Of a stretch of 64,000 nt of DNA, positions 37,488 through 45,957 are shown piece after piece. The position numbers and the translations under genes are program-made. How positions within the stretch are numbered: the first letter of the stretch is position 1; each line of letters opens with the position of its first letter. The notes below the pieces were generated by a model. The model was not told where the DNA came from and ran no database searches. It worked only from the letters and a program-made list of their open reading frames with translations. This stretch comes from Bacillus pseudomycoides. GTDB lineage: Bacteria; Bacillota; Bacilli; Bacillales; Bacillaceae_G. The DNA is taken from assembly GCF_002551005.1 (NCBI RefSeq), contig NZ_NVOY01000032.1, positions 1-64,000 on the forward strand, read 5' to 3'.

Positions 37488-37832
37488 ATGAGTCTATTTG
37501 ATTTCTTAAAAAATGAAGAGGAAAGAAAGCGAGATCATTATCAAAATTTATACCAAGATTTACAAAAAAGAATTTCCGAATACTCCAATTGTATAGCTGA
37601 GGTTAATAGTGCGCTAAGCAGTTATAGAGGAAAGATGCCTCATGCATCAAGTGGCAGCATTCCGGTAAATGATTTTGAACCGAAGCGTGAGCAATTAGAC
37701 GAGAAGCTGATGAAGTATATTTCGGATGCAGAAGAGAAAAAGTCTAGTTTAACGACAGCTAGACAAGCGGCTTATGATCGGTACGTATATTACAGAGATA
37801 AGGCAAATGCAAAAGCAGCAGAAGGAAAGTGA
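37488..37832 (+). CDS. YwqH-like (DUF5082-type) small T7SS partner protein
   Basis: A 114-aa coiled-coil protein. The N-terminal MSLFDFLKNEEERKRDHYQNLYQDLQ and the long helix after a Pro/Ser break near 50 resemble the YwqH/DUF5082 proteins that precede LXG-type toxins in Bacillus. It lies 19 bp after the headless EssC frame and begins the toxin cassette. Family assignment is by pattern and context. Confidence 0.65.
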   Translation: MSLFDFLKNEEERKRDHYQNLYQDLQKRISEYSNCIAEVNSALSSYRGKMPHASSGSIPVNDFEPKREQLDEKLMKYISDAEEKKSSLTTARQAAYDRYVYYRDKANAKAAEGK

Positions 37833-37837
37833 TAAAG

Positions 37838-38137
37838 ATGGGGAAAGTTGAGATTATTGATAGCGACTTACAGCAAGCCATTCAATACTCCAAAGCAATT
37901 CAAGATGCGCTACGTACATCTTATGATAAAAGTAATGATCTGAAAAGTTATGTGAAATCAGCAAAATGGAGCGGCAGCACACGAGGTTCATTTGAAGCTT
38001 ATTTGGATTTGATTACGCAATATCACAAAGATATGAATAATATCATGGAAAAGCATACGAAGGCCCTAGAAAATTTAAATAAGTACATGCAGAATTTTGA
38101 AGAGACAGCAGATGTGAGGAAAGTGAGGAGTTTATAA
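37838..38137 (+). CDS. WXG100-like protein (YwqI-type)
   Basis: A 99-aa two-helix protein with a W-S-G turn (KWSGSTRGSFEAY), the core WXG100 mark. It is similar in size and order to YwqI/DUF5344 proteins. ATG at 37838 is preferred, with AAGGAAAG upstream; a GTG at 37829 overlaps the previous stop. It is probably co-secreted or a targeting partner of the toxin at 39177. Confidence 0.72.
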   Translation: MGKVEIIDSDLQQAIQYSKAIQDALRTSYDKSNDLKSYVKSAKWSGSTRGSFEAYLDLITQYHKDMNNIMEKHTKALENLNKYMQNFEETADVRKVRSL

Positions 38138-38140
38138 CTC

Positions 38141-38860
38141 ATGATAGATTCACAAATAATTAAGGATACCTTCAGTACAGAAGAATTATATTTACTAGCA
38201 AGTGCATTCGAGGCTAACGTCGTGTTCGGTCTAGATCCAAAAGAAGTATTGATCATGAAGGGCCAAGATGTAATGGAACAAGCAAAACAAAAATTAATAG
38301 AAAAAGAAATAGTAACTATAGACGGGAAAATAACAGACGGTGGAGCCGTTGTGATTCAAGCACTGCAGGCTTATTATAACAGCCGCAAATATGTACGACT
38401 CAATCAATTTATGTTTGCATTCTTGGAAGAGAATGCAAACGAATTGGTTGTATTAGTTGAAATTGTGCCTCACCAACAATACCAATTACATGTTTTATCG
38501 AAAGCGATTGTGCTAAACATGTTAATTGAACATTTCCCTATACTATTACGGGAACCGGAAGAAGAAGAATATAAAGAACTCACGCGCAAAGCGTCTGAAC
38601 AGGAAAGAAAACAGCTAGAAGAACGTTCATTATCAGATACGGGCATCAACATAGAGTTGTTTCACCTAACAGAAGAACCAAGATTACAGTCTAACACGCG
38701 CTACTACCAACAATGGCTTTGCTTAGAATCCAATCAAAGAGTAGCAGCTATTGATCTAGTAAAAGAAGAATATTTGTATGTAAGTCAATTCTGGTTGTTG
38801 AAACTTCTGTTTGATGAATTGGAAATTCCTTATGCAAAGGAGGGAACAGTACATGGTTAA
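38141..38860 (+). CDS. T7SS cassette protein, possibly EspG/DUF5081-like chaperone
   Basis: A 239-aa cytoplasmic alpha/beta protein with no signal peptide or membrane helix. I cannot place it firmly. Its size, its lack of catalytic motifs and its position between two WXG100-like genes resemble the EspG-type or DUF5081 accessory proteins that hold substrates before secretion. A charged insert (REPEEEEYKELTRKASEQER) splits it in two. It overlaps the next gene by 8 bp. Confidence 0.55.
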   Translation: MIDSQIIKDTFSTEELYLLASAFEANVVFGLDPKEVLIMKGQDVMEQAKQKLIEKEIVTIDGKITDGGAVVIQALQAYYNSRKYVRLNQFMFAFLEENANELVVLVEIVPHQQYQLHVLSKAIVLNMLIEHFPILLREPEEEEYKELTRKASEQERKQLEERSLSDTGINIELFHLTEEPRLQSNTRYYQQWLCLESNQRVAAIDLVKEEYLYVSQFWLLKLLFDELEIPYAKEGTVHG

Positions 38861-39173
38861 TGTTGCGCCAGGCGGTCAAAGCATTCAAATGAATGCGGAT
38901 GAAATGACAACGATTTATAAATACTTAGAAGAAATACTTAGCGCATTTAGAAATGATATTCAGGCTAACAGTCATAACCTCCAGCAACTCAAATACTATA
39001 AAGACGGAAAAGCAACACAAGTGATAAGTGAGTATGAGAACATCTTGAACAAGACGATGGAAATCGGAGATCATTATGAACGCATTATGTCGCTAGTTGC
39101 TTATACCTTAAACTCCATGAATGCACTAGATGAAAAACTAGCACAAGAAATCACACAAAATATTGGGGGATAG
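38853..39173 (+). CDS. Small helical WXG100-superfamily partner
   Basis: A 106-aa two-helix protein. Y-K-D-G replaces the W-x-G turn (QLKYYKDGKATQVISEYE). ATG at 38853, with AAAGGAGGG upstream, is chosen rather than 38811. It lies 3 bp before the toxin gene, typical of the last partner in LXG-like cassettes. Confidence 0.68.
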   Translation: MVNVAPGGQSIQMNADEMTTIYKYLEEILSAFRNDIQANSHNLQQLKYYKDGKATQVISEYENILNKTMEIGDHYERIMSLVAYTLNSMNALDEKLAQEITQNIGG

Positions 39174-39176
39174 GCC

Positions 39177-40985
39177 ATGGACGTAAAATATATCCCTGAG
39201 GACTGGGAGAAAACAAAAGAGGGAATAGGCGAATTAGTCGGAAGTGGGTGGAGCAGAGGTGCTATTGACAACCTAAAAAAACTAGATACTATAATAGAAA
39301 AAGCAACAGGTTCTATTATGAGACATGATGAGGATCGAGTTGTTCACCTTCCGTATAAGAGCCCAAAAGGCAAATATCAGGAATTAAAGGAAGATTACGA
39401 CGTGCTCCATGACTTTAGCGGCAAAGTAGGCGGTCTCATCGACAATGAAATCGACCAGCCGTTTTATGAAGATATGGATGCCTTCGCAGAAGCAATGCGA
39501 GATTTAACGATTGATAAATATGAAACTGGCAACACCATCGGTGCCAAAGAAACAATTGTGACAGGCTCCTATGGGCAAACATCAGAGCACATAAAAGACA
39601 AGATTAAAGTAAGTGATATTTTCTCTTCCAACAACCTTTTTATGGCCAGTTTAAAGGCAGAGTTTGACGCATATAAGAAAGAGAATCCGAAAGACAACAT
39701 GTCCTATGAAACCTATCAAAAAGCAAAATTAAACAGCCGTGCATTCAACTATGACTCAATCAAAGATCAACAACAACATAAGGAATTTTGGCGTGATGTG
39801 GGGATACTAGTAACGACAGTAGGGTTAGCTGCTGCCGTAGTGTTTTGTCCACCAGCTGGTGCAGCGTTAGCTGGTTACGCGTTAACTGCTCTTACAGCGA
39901 CTGTTGGTACGCTGGAAGCCTCCAGCGCAGTAACGGGGAAAGATTGGTTGACACAAAGGAAACTCGACACAAACGAACGTTGGCTACGCGGTTTGTTGGG
40001 ATTCGTAGATGTAGCACCTATGGCAAAAGGATTGCATGCTTTTGGAAATGTCACAACAGGCTTAAAATCAGGTGTTAGTACTACTACAATTAAAAATGCT
40101 TCCAAAGTAGGGTTGGAAGAAGGCGGATCTCGTTTGAAGCAGGCTGATAGTCTTTTTACAGAACGAGCGCAAAATGCGGAGCGGTTATCTGGAGAGAAAC
40201 TTGACAATCTTGGGCTGAATATAGAGAAGAAAACACCTGTGGAAAATGCGCCAGTGATTGAGAAGAAATCGGCGGAGTTTTTTGATGGGTTGAATTTGAA
40301 TAGTGGGAAGAAAGTTCCTACAGAGTGGGTAAGTAATGCTGAGTTAAATACCAGTGATAGTGTTAAAAAAATTATTAATAATAGTGGGTATTCAGTAGAT
40401 GAATTTGTTGAGTTGTTACATCCTGATAGGGTGTTAAATGCTAATGAAAAGACAGTAGTTGATAATATAAGAAATGAAATTGGAGTACCTGATGTTGGTA
40501 CAAAGATGACAAAAGTAATCCCGCAAAGTGATATATATAAGTATTTATACGACGAAAAATATACAGGTGTAAGAGGATTTACTGCAGTTGATGAGCATAG
40601 TGCAAATTTAAAAACACTATTTGAAAATTACGAAGGAGCTAGGCTTGACTATGATGGAACGATGTTTAAAGTAGACCATGGAGGAAATGGTGTATCAACA
40701 CCAATTGGTGCACCAGATAAGTTTTATGGGGCTATTGAATATATAGAAAGTGATCCATCAAAGTTGACGATTCCGAGGTGGGAAGCTAATGCCGATAATT
40801 ATCCATTTACTGCAAGAGGTTTCACAGGAAGTAAGAATATTGTATTGCCGGAATTTTCATATGAGAGGGGCTATGCAAGAACTTTCCAAGATGGAGATAT
40901 ATTGAATATTATAGCTTCAGAAACTGGAAATGTAGCAACAAAACTTGAATTTAATAAAAAATTTGGATGGATTATGGTTGATTAG
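39177..40985 (+). CDS. Polymorphic toxin with T7SS targeting region and unrecognised C-terminal domain
   Basis: A 602-aa protein. The N-terminal ~200 residues are helical and LXG-like in position but divergent. A hydrophobic stretch (about 210-245) and a pre-toxin region with GKDWLTQRKLDTNERWLRG and FVDVAPMAKGLHAFG follow. These are marks of the PT-TG linker common before toxin domains. The linker (about 300-380) is low complexity. The C-terminal ~215 residues contain VRGFTAVDEHSANL, RLDYDGTMFKVDHGG, FYGAIEYI and FTARGFTGSKN, and I do not recognise them. Conserved R, D, H and E residues suggest an enzyme, perhaps one acting on NAD or nucleic acid. Candidate immunity genes follow. Confidence 0.72.
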   Translation: MDVKYIPEDWEKTKEGIGELVGSGWSRGAIDNLKKLDTIIEKATGSIMRHDEDRVVHLPYKSPKGKYQELKEDYDVLHDFSGKVGGLIDNEIDQPFYEDMDAFAEAMRDLTIDKYETGNTIGAKETIVTGSYGQTSEHIKDKIKVSDIFSSNNLFMASLKAEFDAYKKENPKDNMSYETYQKAKLNSRAFNYDSIKDQQQHKEFWRDVGILVTTVGLAAAVVFCPPAGAALAGYALTALTATVGTLEASSAVTGKDWLTQRKLDTNERWLRGLLGFVDVAPMAKGLHAFGNVTTGLKSGVSTTTIKNASKVGLEEGGSRLKQADSLFTERAQNAERLSGEKLDNLGLNIEKKTPVENAPVIEKKSAEFFDGLNLNSGKKVPTEWVSNAELNTSDSVKKIINNSGYSVDEFVELLHPDRVLNANEKTVVDNIRNEIGVPDVGTKMTKVIPQSDIYKYLYDEKYTGVRGFTAVDEHSANLKTLFENYEGARLDYDGTMFKVDHGGNGVSTPIGAPDKFYGAIEYIESDPSKLTIPRWEANADNYPFTARGFTGSKNIVLPEFSYERGYARTFQDGDILNIIASETGNVATKLEFNKKFGWIMVD

Positions 40986-41004
40986 GAGGGAAGTATAATA
41001 AAGT

Positions 41005-41487
41005 ATGAGTGACTATGCTATTTATAAAAATAATTTGTATAGATTAAATGTATTGGATAATAAACTGGAGCTTATAAGTAATTCAAATGAATCTATAAAA
41101 TATGGATTTAAAGAACTAAAATTTGAACAAGGATTCGTTTCAAAAGTAATATATATAAAAGAGATTGATATTAATGAAGTAGAGATGGCTTATAAATTGA
41201 AATACAAGGTAATATATAAAGAAAAAGAATTTGTTCCATGGGCAATAGGTAAGTTTATACTAGAAATAAATAAAATTCCGCTAGGTATAAGTGATGAAAA
41301 AGAAGCTAGAAATTATGGATTTGAAAAGATGGAACAGTTTGTTTTTAAAAAAGAGGTTCCAATAGATGAAGTAGATGCTCTAATAGAAATTAAAAAGCCT
41401 ATTTTAAAATTCCAAAATATGGACGAAGAAATTACTAGAATTGAACAAAAGGATATAAGAAGTTATTTAAAGAACCTTTTAGAATAG
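41005..41487 (+). CDS. Candidate immunity protein
   Basis: A 160-aa AT-rich gene encoding a polar alpha/beta protein with no motif I recognise (N-terminus MSDYAIYKNNLYRL). It starts 19 bp after the toxin with an AGGAGGG site. Its lower G+C than the secretion core and its position directly 3' of the toxin are typical of immunity genes. The role is inferred from position. Confidence 0.55.
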   Translation: MSDYAIYKNNLYRLNVLDNKLELISNSNESIKYGFKELKFEQGFVSKVIYIKEIDINEVEMAYKLKYKVIYKEKEFVPWAIGKFILEINKIPLGISDEKEARNYGFEKMEQFVFKKEVPIDEVDALIEIKKPILKFQNMDEEITRIEQKDIRSYLKNLLE

Positions 41488-41523
41488 ACTATATTTAATT
41501 ATATCGTATTAAAAGGAGAAAAA

Positions 41524-42345
41524 ATGAACATGAGTAGTGTATCTATACAAGAAAAAATAAAGGAATTAAATAAAATAAAAAGAAGCTCAGAGCATTATTT
41601 TAAAAAATATAATGAAATTTTAAGATCTATAGTAAGTTTAAAAGAAATATACACTGTAGTTAGTAGAAATACAACAGATGAAGAAGTTAAAGATAATAGA
41701 GGGAAAATATTCTTTGGATTAAATAATAACATGCCTACAATGTGGCTTTTTTCAGAAGAAAAAATAGCAAAGGAATATGCAGAGTATTATCAATTTAAGA
41801 GAAATGACATATATTTAGTAAAAAAAGTTGAATTCCAAGAGTTACTAATAAGTTCTTATTATGCAATGTTCTCTGGAATATACCAAGTCATTATTGATGA
41901 AGGAAGAGATTTTTTAATCTGCAACATATATGATTTGGTAAATGAATGTTTTGTAAAACAAGGTCAACCTCCAGTATTAGCTAAAAGTGAATATGCAATT
42001 ATGAATGTATTAAATAGTGTAAGATTCTGCAATGATAAATTGTGGATTGTTCCAAGTAAAGATACAATAGGTGAAGAAATAATACTAAATAAATTTGTCC
42101 CAGTGGTAGAAAAAGATGATATTAAAGTTTTTAGTAGTGAAAAAGATTGCAAAAAGTATTCTAAAGAGCAAGGAAATACAAATGAAATTGCAATAGATAT
42201 GAATATGAGTAGCTTGCAAAATATAATAAAAGTAGCTATTGATAATAATATAAAAAATGTGAGGTTTGTAATAAATGGTAGTGAAGTTAAGATGAGCACT
42301 ACTAAATTATACAATATATTACAACGGATGAATGGAACAGAGTAG
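41524..42345 (+). CDS. Hypothetical protein with two SseB-like repeats
   Basis: A 273-aa AT-rich gene. Two segments share a pattern seen in SseB-type domains: MPTMWLFSEEKIAKEYAEYY and later VFSSEKDCKKYSKEQ, each followed by a strand-helix-strand and a hydrophobic end. Starts with AAAGGAG spaced 5 nt. It is the last intact gene of the toxin cassette. A second immunity protein is possible; the family call is tentative. Confidence 0.45.
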   Translation: MNMSSVSIQEKIKELNKIKRSSEHYFKKYNEILRSIVSLKEIYTVVSRNTTDEEVKDNRGKIFFGLNNNMPTMWLFSEEKIAKEYAEYYQFKRNDIYLVKKVEFQELLISSYYAMFSGIYQVIIDEGRDFLICNIYDLVNECFVKQGQPPVLAKSEYAIMNVLNSVRFCNDKLWIVPSKDTIGEEIILNKFVPVVEKDDIKVFSSEKDCKKYSKEQGNTNEIAIDMNMSSLQNIIKVAIDNNIKNVRFVINGSEVKMSTTKLYNILQRMNGTE

Positions 42346-42665
42346 TAGATAAAATTAAAGGTAATTTTAGGTTAATGAAACTGAAAAATTTTAAAACATT
42401 CTGTTATTTAACCAACTTTTGCTCTAAATTAAAGATGTAATGAAAAGAAAAAAAATTTATATTATAACTAAGAATAGAACCAATGTTTCTAATGAAGGAA
42501 GCGTTGGTTCTATTTTGATGCAAAAGAAATTAAGATGAGTAATAACAAGGTATCTGAATGTAGCAAGAAAAATAAATAGGATCCACACAAATATAAAAAA
42601 TAACTGCAGAAAATGCAGCCAGTAGAAGGTTAGGACGTACCAGTAGAGAATAACTAGTGGCTTGA
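42346..42665. other. Gap after the toxin cassette
   Basis: AT-rich, with a weak hairpin (ATAGAACCAA at 42474 with TTGGTTCTAT ending at 42513) that may end the cassette transcript. The rest reads like decayed toxin sequence, with stops in all frames. No gene seen. Confidence 0.5.
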
Positions 42666-42833
42666 GAAGAAAACGGCACAGTTTTGTGGGCGGCAGCTTT
42701 AAAAGAAACACCTCCTAAAGAAGTAACAGTTGATGTTGAGATAATTTATTCTGGAAATGATAAGCGCCCAAAGGAATTTATAGTTAATTATTCTATTGAT
42801 GGTAAATGGGGATTTGAAGTTATTGAGAATTAA
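42666..42833 (+). pseudogene. Orphan tail of a YeeF-type EndoNS_2 nuclease toxin
   Basis: An open stretch of 55 codons after TGA 42663-42665, without a start or ribosome binding site. It encodes WAAALKETPPKEVTVDVEII, then YSGNDKRPKEF and YSIDG. This closely resembles the last 50 residues of EndoNS_2-type DNA/RNA non-specific endonuclease toxins such as YeeF. Only the extreme C-terminus is left. The matching immunity gene follows after 21 bp. Confidence 0.7.
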
Positions 42834-42854
42834 TCTAAGGAGTGAAAAGGTAGT

Positions 42855-43310
42855 ATGAAAGAATTTGAAGATAAGTTTAGTGAATTGCAGTCAGATATGA
42901 TAGCTATATGTATGGAATTTGTTGAAGATAGAGCCGATAAAGTATATGTTTATGCTTCATGTGAAGAAGGTATTACTTCGGGCAGATTCTTTTATTTGAT
43001 TAATAATAAGTATGTAGAGCCCCATAAAGTGAATGATGCATTGAGGAATGGGGATGAAAGATATGATGTACCTCCAAAACGAGGGTTTACGGTATTGCGT
43101 ATAATATGTGAAGACATCAAAAAAATAAAAGAATTGTGCAAAGAATATGAAAGAGACATGCCAACGGAGATGAAATTAATATATGATGTTAAGAGTGGCA
43201 ATTTCAAAGCTGAGTACAAGTATGATTTAGTATATACGAATGATGATATTAAAACAGCGGGTCATATTGCTGATGAGTGGTTTGAGGAAGTAAAAAATAA
43301 TAATCTTTAA
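42855..43310 (+). CDS. YezG/DUF600-family immunity protein
   Basis: A 151-aa protein with the YezG (DUF600) pattern: an N-terminal helix, the DKVYVYASCEEG strand, GRFFYLINNKYVEPHKVNDAL, a helical middle, then MKLIYDVKSGNFKAEYKYD. YezG neutralises the YeeF nuclease in B. subtilis. AAGGAG start. It stands behind a mere remnant of the matching toxin, so it may now work as an orphan immunity gene against neighbours. Confidence 0.8.
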   Translation: MKEFEDKFSELQSDMIAICMEFVEDRADKVYVYASCEEGITSGRFFYLINNKYVEPHKVNDALRNGDERYDVPPKRGFTVLRIICEDIKKIKELCKEYERDMPTEMKLIYDVKSGNFKAEYKYDLVYTNDDIKTAGHIADEWFEEVKNNNL

Positions 43311-43463
43311 ATTGTTTACAGCTAAAGGTATGCTTGAATTTGAATTAATGACGCATGAAGGTTGTATCATCATGAAGTTATATAGCCATTTCTGCTAAGG
43401 AAATTAAAACATGCTCGTTGGCTTAGAAATAGGATAAGTAATGAATTAATTTATATAGCTAAC
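43311..43463. other. Non-coding gap
   Basis: No frame, repeat or hairpin of note. Confidence 0.4.
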
Positions 43464-43503
43464 TAAAAACACTTGATTGCCTTTTGGGCATCAAGTGTTT
43501 TTT
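43464..43503 (+). terminator. Terminator downstream of the yezG-like gene
   Basis: AAAACACTTGAT pairs with ATCAAGTGTTTT around a GCC...GGGC stem-loop and is followed by T. Confidence 0.88.
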
Positions 43504-43507
43504 ACGG

Positions 43508-43893
43508 GAAATTTATGCTTTGGACAACATGAATAATCTTAAAAATGCTATTCAAAATAATACTTTTAGTGTAGATGAGTTGTCTGAGATTAGTAAAAAG
43601 ATGTCTGATTTAGGCATTACTAAAGAATATAATGAAGCATGAATTAAAATTGATTTTGGTAAGTATCTTGGAGGGCTAATAGGTGCCCCATCTGCTACTA
43701 TGATAAATCTACATGTACATCATATTCTATTTAAAAAAGGTCTAGGTGAGGCTCAACAAAAGCTTGTTTAAGAAGGTCAAGAAATAAAAAAGTTAGCCTC
43801 CCCACAACTCCACAGAAAGGATAATTTTTCACTTGGGTAATATTTAGCAGATACAGAATCAAATATTACAAATCTCACAAATTTATATTCATA
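43508..43893 (+). pseudogene. Decayed AHH-type nuclease toxin tail
   Basis: One frame reads LDNMNNLKNAIQNN, then TFSVDELSEISKKM, then GAPSATMINLHVHHILFKKG, then LGEAQQKLV-stop-EGQEI. The LHVHHILFKKG and EAQQKLVxEGQ core is that of AHH nuclease domains at the C-terminus of LXG and other polymorphic toxins. In-frame stops are TGA at 43640-43642, TAA at 43769-43771 (one base from CAA) and TAA at 43838-43840. No start or ribosome binding site remains. Confidence 0.72.
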
Positions 43894-43925
43894 AATACAA
43901 ATCACTGTTAATTAAAAGTACTACA

Positions 43926-43950
43926 AAAAGAACCTATTTAAGGTTCTTTT
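43926..43950 (+). terminator. Terminator-like hairpin after the AHH remnant
   Basis: AAAAGAACCT and AGGTTCTTTT pair around a 5-nt loop. Confidence 0.7.
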
Positions 43951-44153
43951 CGCAGGGTATAAAATGAAAAAGGGGAGGGAACACACAATCACACAATGCT
44001 GGTATAGGGGTCTGAAAATTCAGATTTTTCTAAGGGCAACAGTTCCAACATTTATATGATTATTAATTATAATAACAGTAAAACTTTAAAATGGCAACAA
44101 AAAAACTGAAAATTATACCTTTTTCGACAATTTTGGTACTGTGGTGCATAGTA
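43951..44153. other. Non-coding gap
   Basis: AT-rich, no frame or hairpin of note; I see nothing that can be assigned. Confidence 0.4.
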
Positions 44154-44195
44154 GGATGCTCTCATCCCTTAAAAAATAAAGTGTTTTTCACTTGT
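44154..44195 (-). repeat. Family B repeat fragment, reverse orientation
   Basis: GTGCATAGTAGGATGCTCTC, then ATCCCTTAAAAAATAAAG corresponds to the reverse complement of the 5' third of family B, with the hairpin arm damaged. Confidence 0.5.
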
Positions 44196-44311
44196 ACATA
44201 GCTACTATTTGATATAACAGCAAGAGAGAGATAAGATGGAAATAAAGTAAACTTAGTTATATAAATTTATTTTCATTTTCCTATGTGTAAGTTGAGGCTA
44301 TGTAAAATAAA

Positions 44312-44432
44312 AAGTGATCTTCACTCGCTTTCTCCTTTTGTTTTAAACTTTGCATGTGGCAGAAAAAAGGCCCTGACCGCTTCTACGCATGGCCAGATGC
44401 TCTCACCCGCCTAAAAAAAGAGGGGTTTTTTA
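44312..44432 (-). repeat. Family B repeat, reverse orientation, upstream of menE
   Basis: The reverse complement of the family: CACTCGCTTTCTCCTTTTG, GTTTTAAACTTTGCATGTGG, then CTGACC...GGCCAG hairpin and CACCCGCCTAAAAAAAGAGG. It marks the right edge of the island next to menE. Confidence 0.75.
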
Positions 44433-44511
44433 TGTTGTTTTTCAATTTATATAGAGAAAGAGTTAATTAAGAAGCTATGTAAGTTTCTATTTTGTGAAAG
44501 GAGAATACGAT

Positions 44512-45957
44512 ATGGAAACAATGCCGAATTGGCTGATGCAACGTGCTTTTTTAACACCAGAGCGCACTGCAATTGAAACGAAGGAAAGTACGTATACGTT
44601 TTTGCAGCTTCATGAGAAAGTGCTTTTATGTTGTGAAAACCTTGCTTATTTACAAGTGAAAAAGGGGACAAAAGTGGCTGTTCTGATGAAAAATAGTATG
44701 GAGATGGTGATTGCGATTCATGCTCTTTCTTATATAGGGGCAGTCGCTGTTTTGCTGAATACACGTCTTTCAAGAGAAGAGCTACTTTGGCAAATGGAGG
44801 ATGCAGAGGTTTCTTGTTTGCTTACGGATGAAGAGTTTGAGGGAGCGAAAGTGCCTGTATACTTATTTACAGATCTTGCAGCATTGCCGAAAGACAAGGT
44901 AACTGTGCAAAGTGAGTTTGTTTTAGAAGAGACGATGACGATTATTTATACGTCAGGTACGACAGGAAAACCAAAAGGCGTGATGCTTACGTACGGGAAT
45001 CATTGGTGGAGTGCAGTTGGTTCTTCGCTAAATTTAGGGCTTCGTGATGATGATTGTTGGTTAGCGTGTTTACCGTTTTTCCACGTGGGCGGGTTATCGC
45101 TTTTAATGAAGAATATTATGTACGGTATGAGGGTATTACTTGTTCCGAAATATGATCCGGATTTTATTCATGAAGCGCTGCAAACGAGAGGCGTAACGAT
45201 GATTTCCGTCGTATCTAAAATGCTGACGGATTTATTAGAACGGCTGCAAGAAGATACATATCCACCGTCTCTTCGCTGCGTATTGCTTGGCGGAGGGCCA
45301 GCTCCAAGACCACTTTTGGAAACGTGCGTCGCAAAAGGGATTCCCGTGTATCAAACGTACGGTATGACCGAAACGTCTTCGCAAATTTGTACATTGGCTG
45401 CTGATTATATGTTAACGAAAGTTGGTTCAGCTGGAAAACCGTTATTCCCATGTCAACTTCGTATTGAGCAAGATGGAAGGGAAGCTAGTGTAGGGACTGC
45501 CGGGGAAATTGTTGTGAAGGGGCCGAATGTAACGAGTGGTTATTTTAAGCGTGAAGAGGCGACGAGAGGGAGTATTTACGATGGCTGGTTACATACAGGA
45601 GACATCGGCTACTTAGACGAAGATGGTTTTCTTTACGTGCTAGATCGCCGCAGTGATTTAATCATTTCTGGCGGAGAGAATATATACCCAGCGCAAATTG
45701 AGGAAGTTTTGCTTGCACATCCTGCTGTTTTAGAAGCGGGAGTTGTTGGAGTGAGTGATGAGAGATGGGGACAAGTTCCTGTCGCATTTGTTGTGAAAGC
45801 AGAAGAGGTAACGGCAGAGGAATTGTTTGCTTTTTGCGCGGAGAAACTTGCCCGGTATAAAGTGCCACAAGCGGTTCATTTTCTTTCTGACTTGCCGCGG
45901 GGTGCCTCCAAGAAATTGCTGCGCCGTGAACTGCGGCAGCTGCTGGAGGAGATGTAA
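44512..45957 (+). CDS. menE: O-succinylbenzoate-CoA ligase
   Basis: Adenylate-forming enzyme that activates o-succinylbenzoate to its CoA thioester in menaquinone synthesis. ATG 44512 with AAAGGAG 9 nt upstream gives 481 aa. Motifs: [17 protein letters not shown] (P-loop, about 144-160), [23 protein letters not shown] and the C-terminal Lys in [11 protein letters not shown]. It forms an operon with menC but is separated from menFDHB by the T7SS island, so it now needs its own promoter, which I could not locate with confidence. Confidence 0.95.
   Translation: METMPNWLMQRAFLTPERTAIETKESTYTFLQLHEKVLLCCENLAYLQVKKGTKVAVLMKNSMEMVIAIHALSYIGAVAVLLNTRLSREELLWQMEDAEVSCLLTDEEFEGAKVPVYLFTDLAALPKDKVTVQSEFVLEETMTIIYTSGTTGKPKGVMLTYGNHWWSAVGSSLNLGLRDDDCWLACLPFFHVGGLSLLMKNIMYGMRVLLVPKYDPDFIHEALQTRGVTMISVVSKMLTDLLERLQEDTYPPSLRCVLLGGGPAPRPLLETCVAKGIPVYQTYGMTETSSQICTLAADYMLTKVGSAGKPLFPCQLRIEQDGREASVGTAGEIVVKGPNVTSGYFKREEATRGSIYDGWLHTGDIGYLDEDGFLYVLDRRSDLIISGGENIYPAQIEEVLLAHPAVLEAGVVGVSDERWGQVPVAFVVKAEEVTAEELFAFCAEKLARYKVPQAVHFLSDLPRGASKKLLRRELRQLLEEM

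Noticed and set aside
42457-42711. An 84-aa minus-strand hydrophobic frame
   Set aside because: No ribosome binding site, and it runs antisense through decayed toxin sequence.
20740-44511. Island as a prophage or integrative element
   Set aside because: No integrase, att-like direct repeats at the ends, or phage structural genes were seen; only repeats and one IS remnant.
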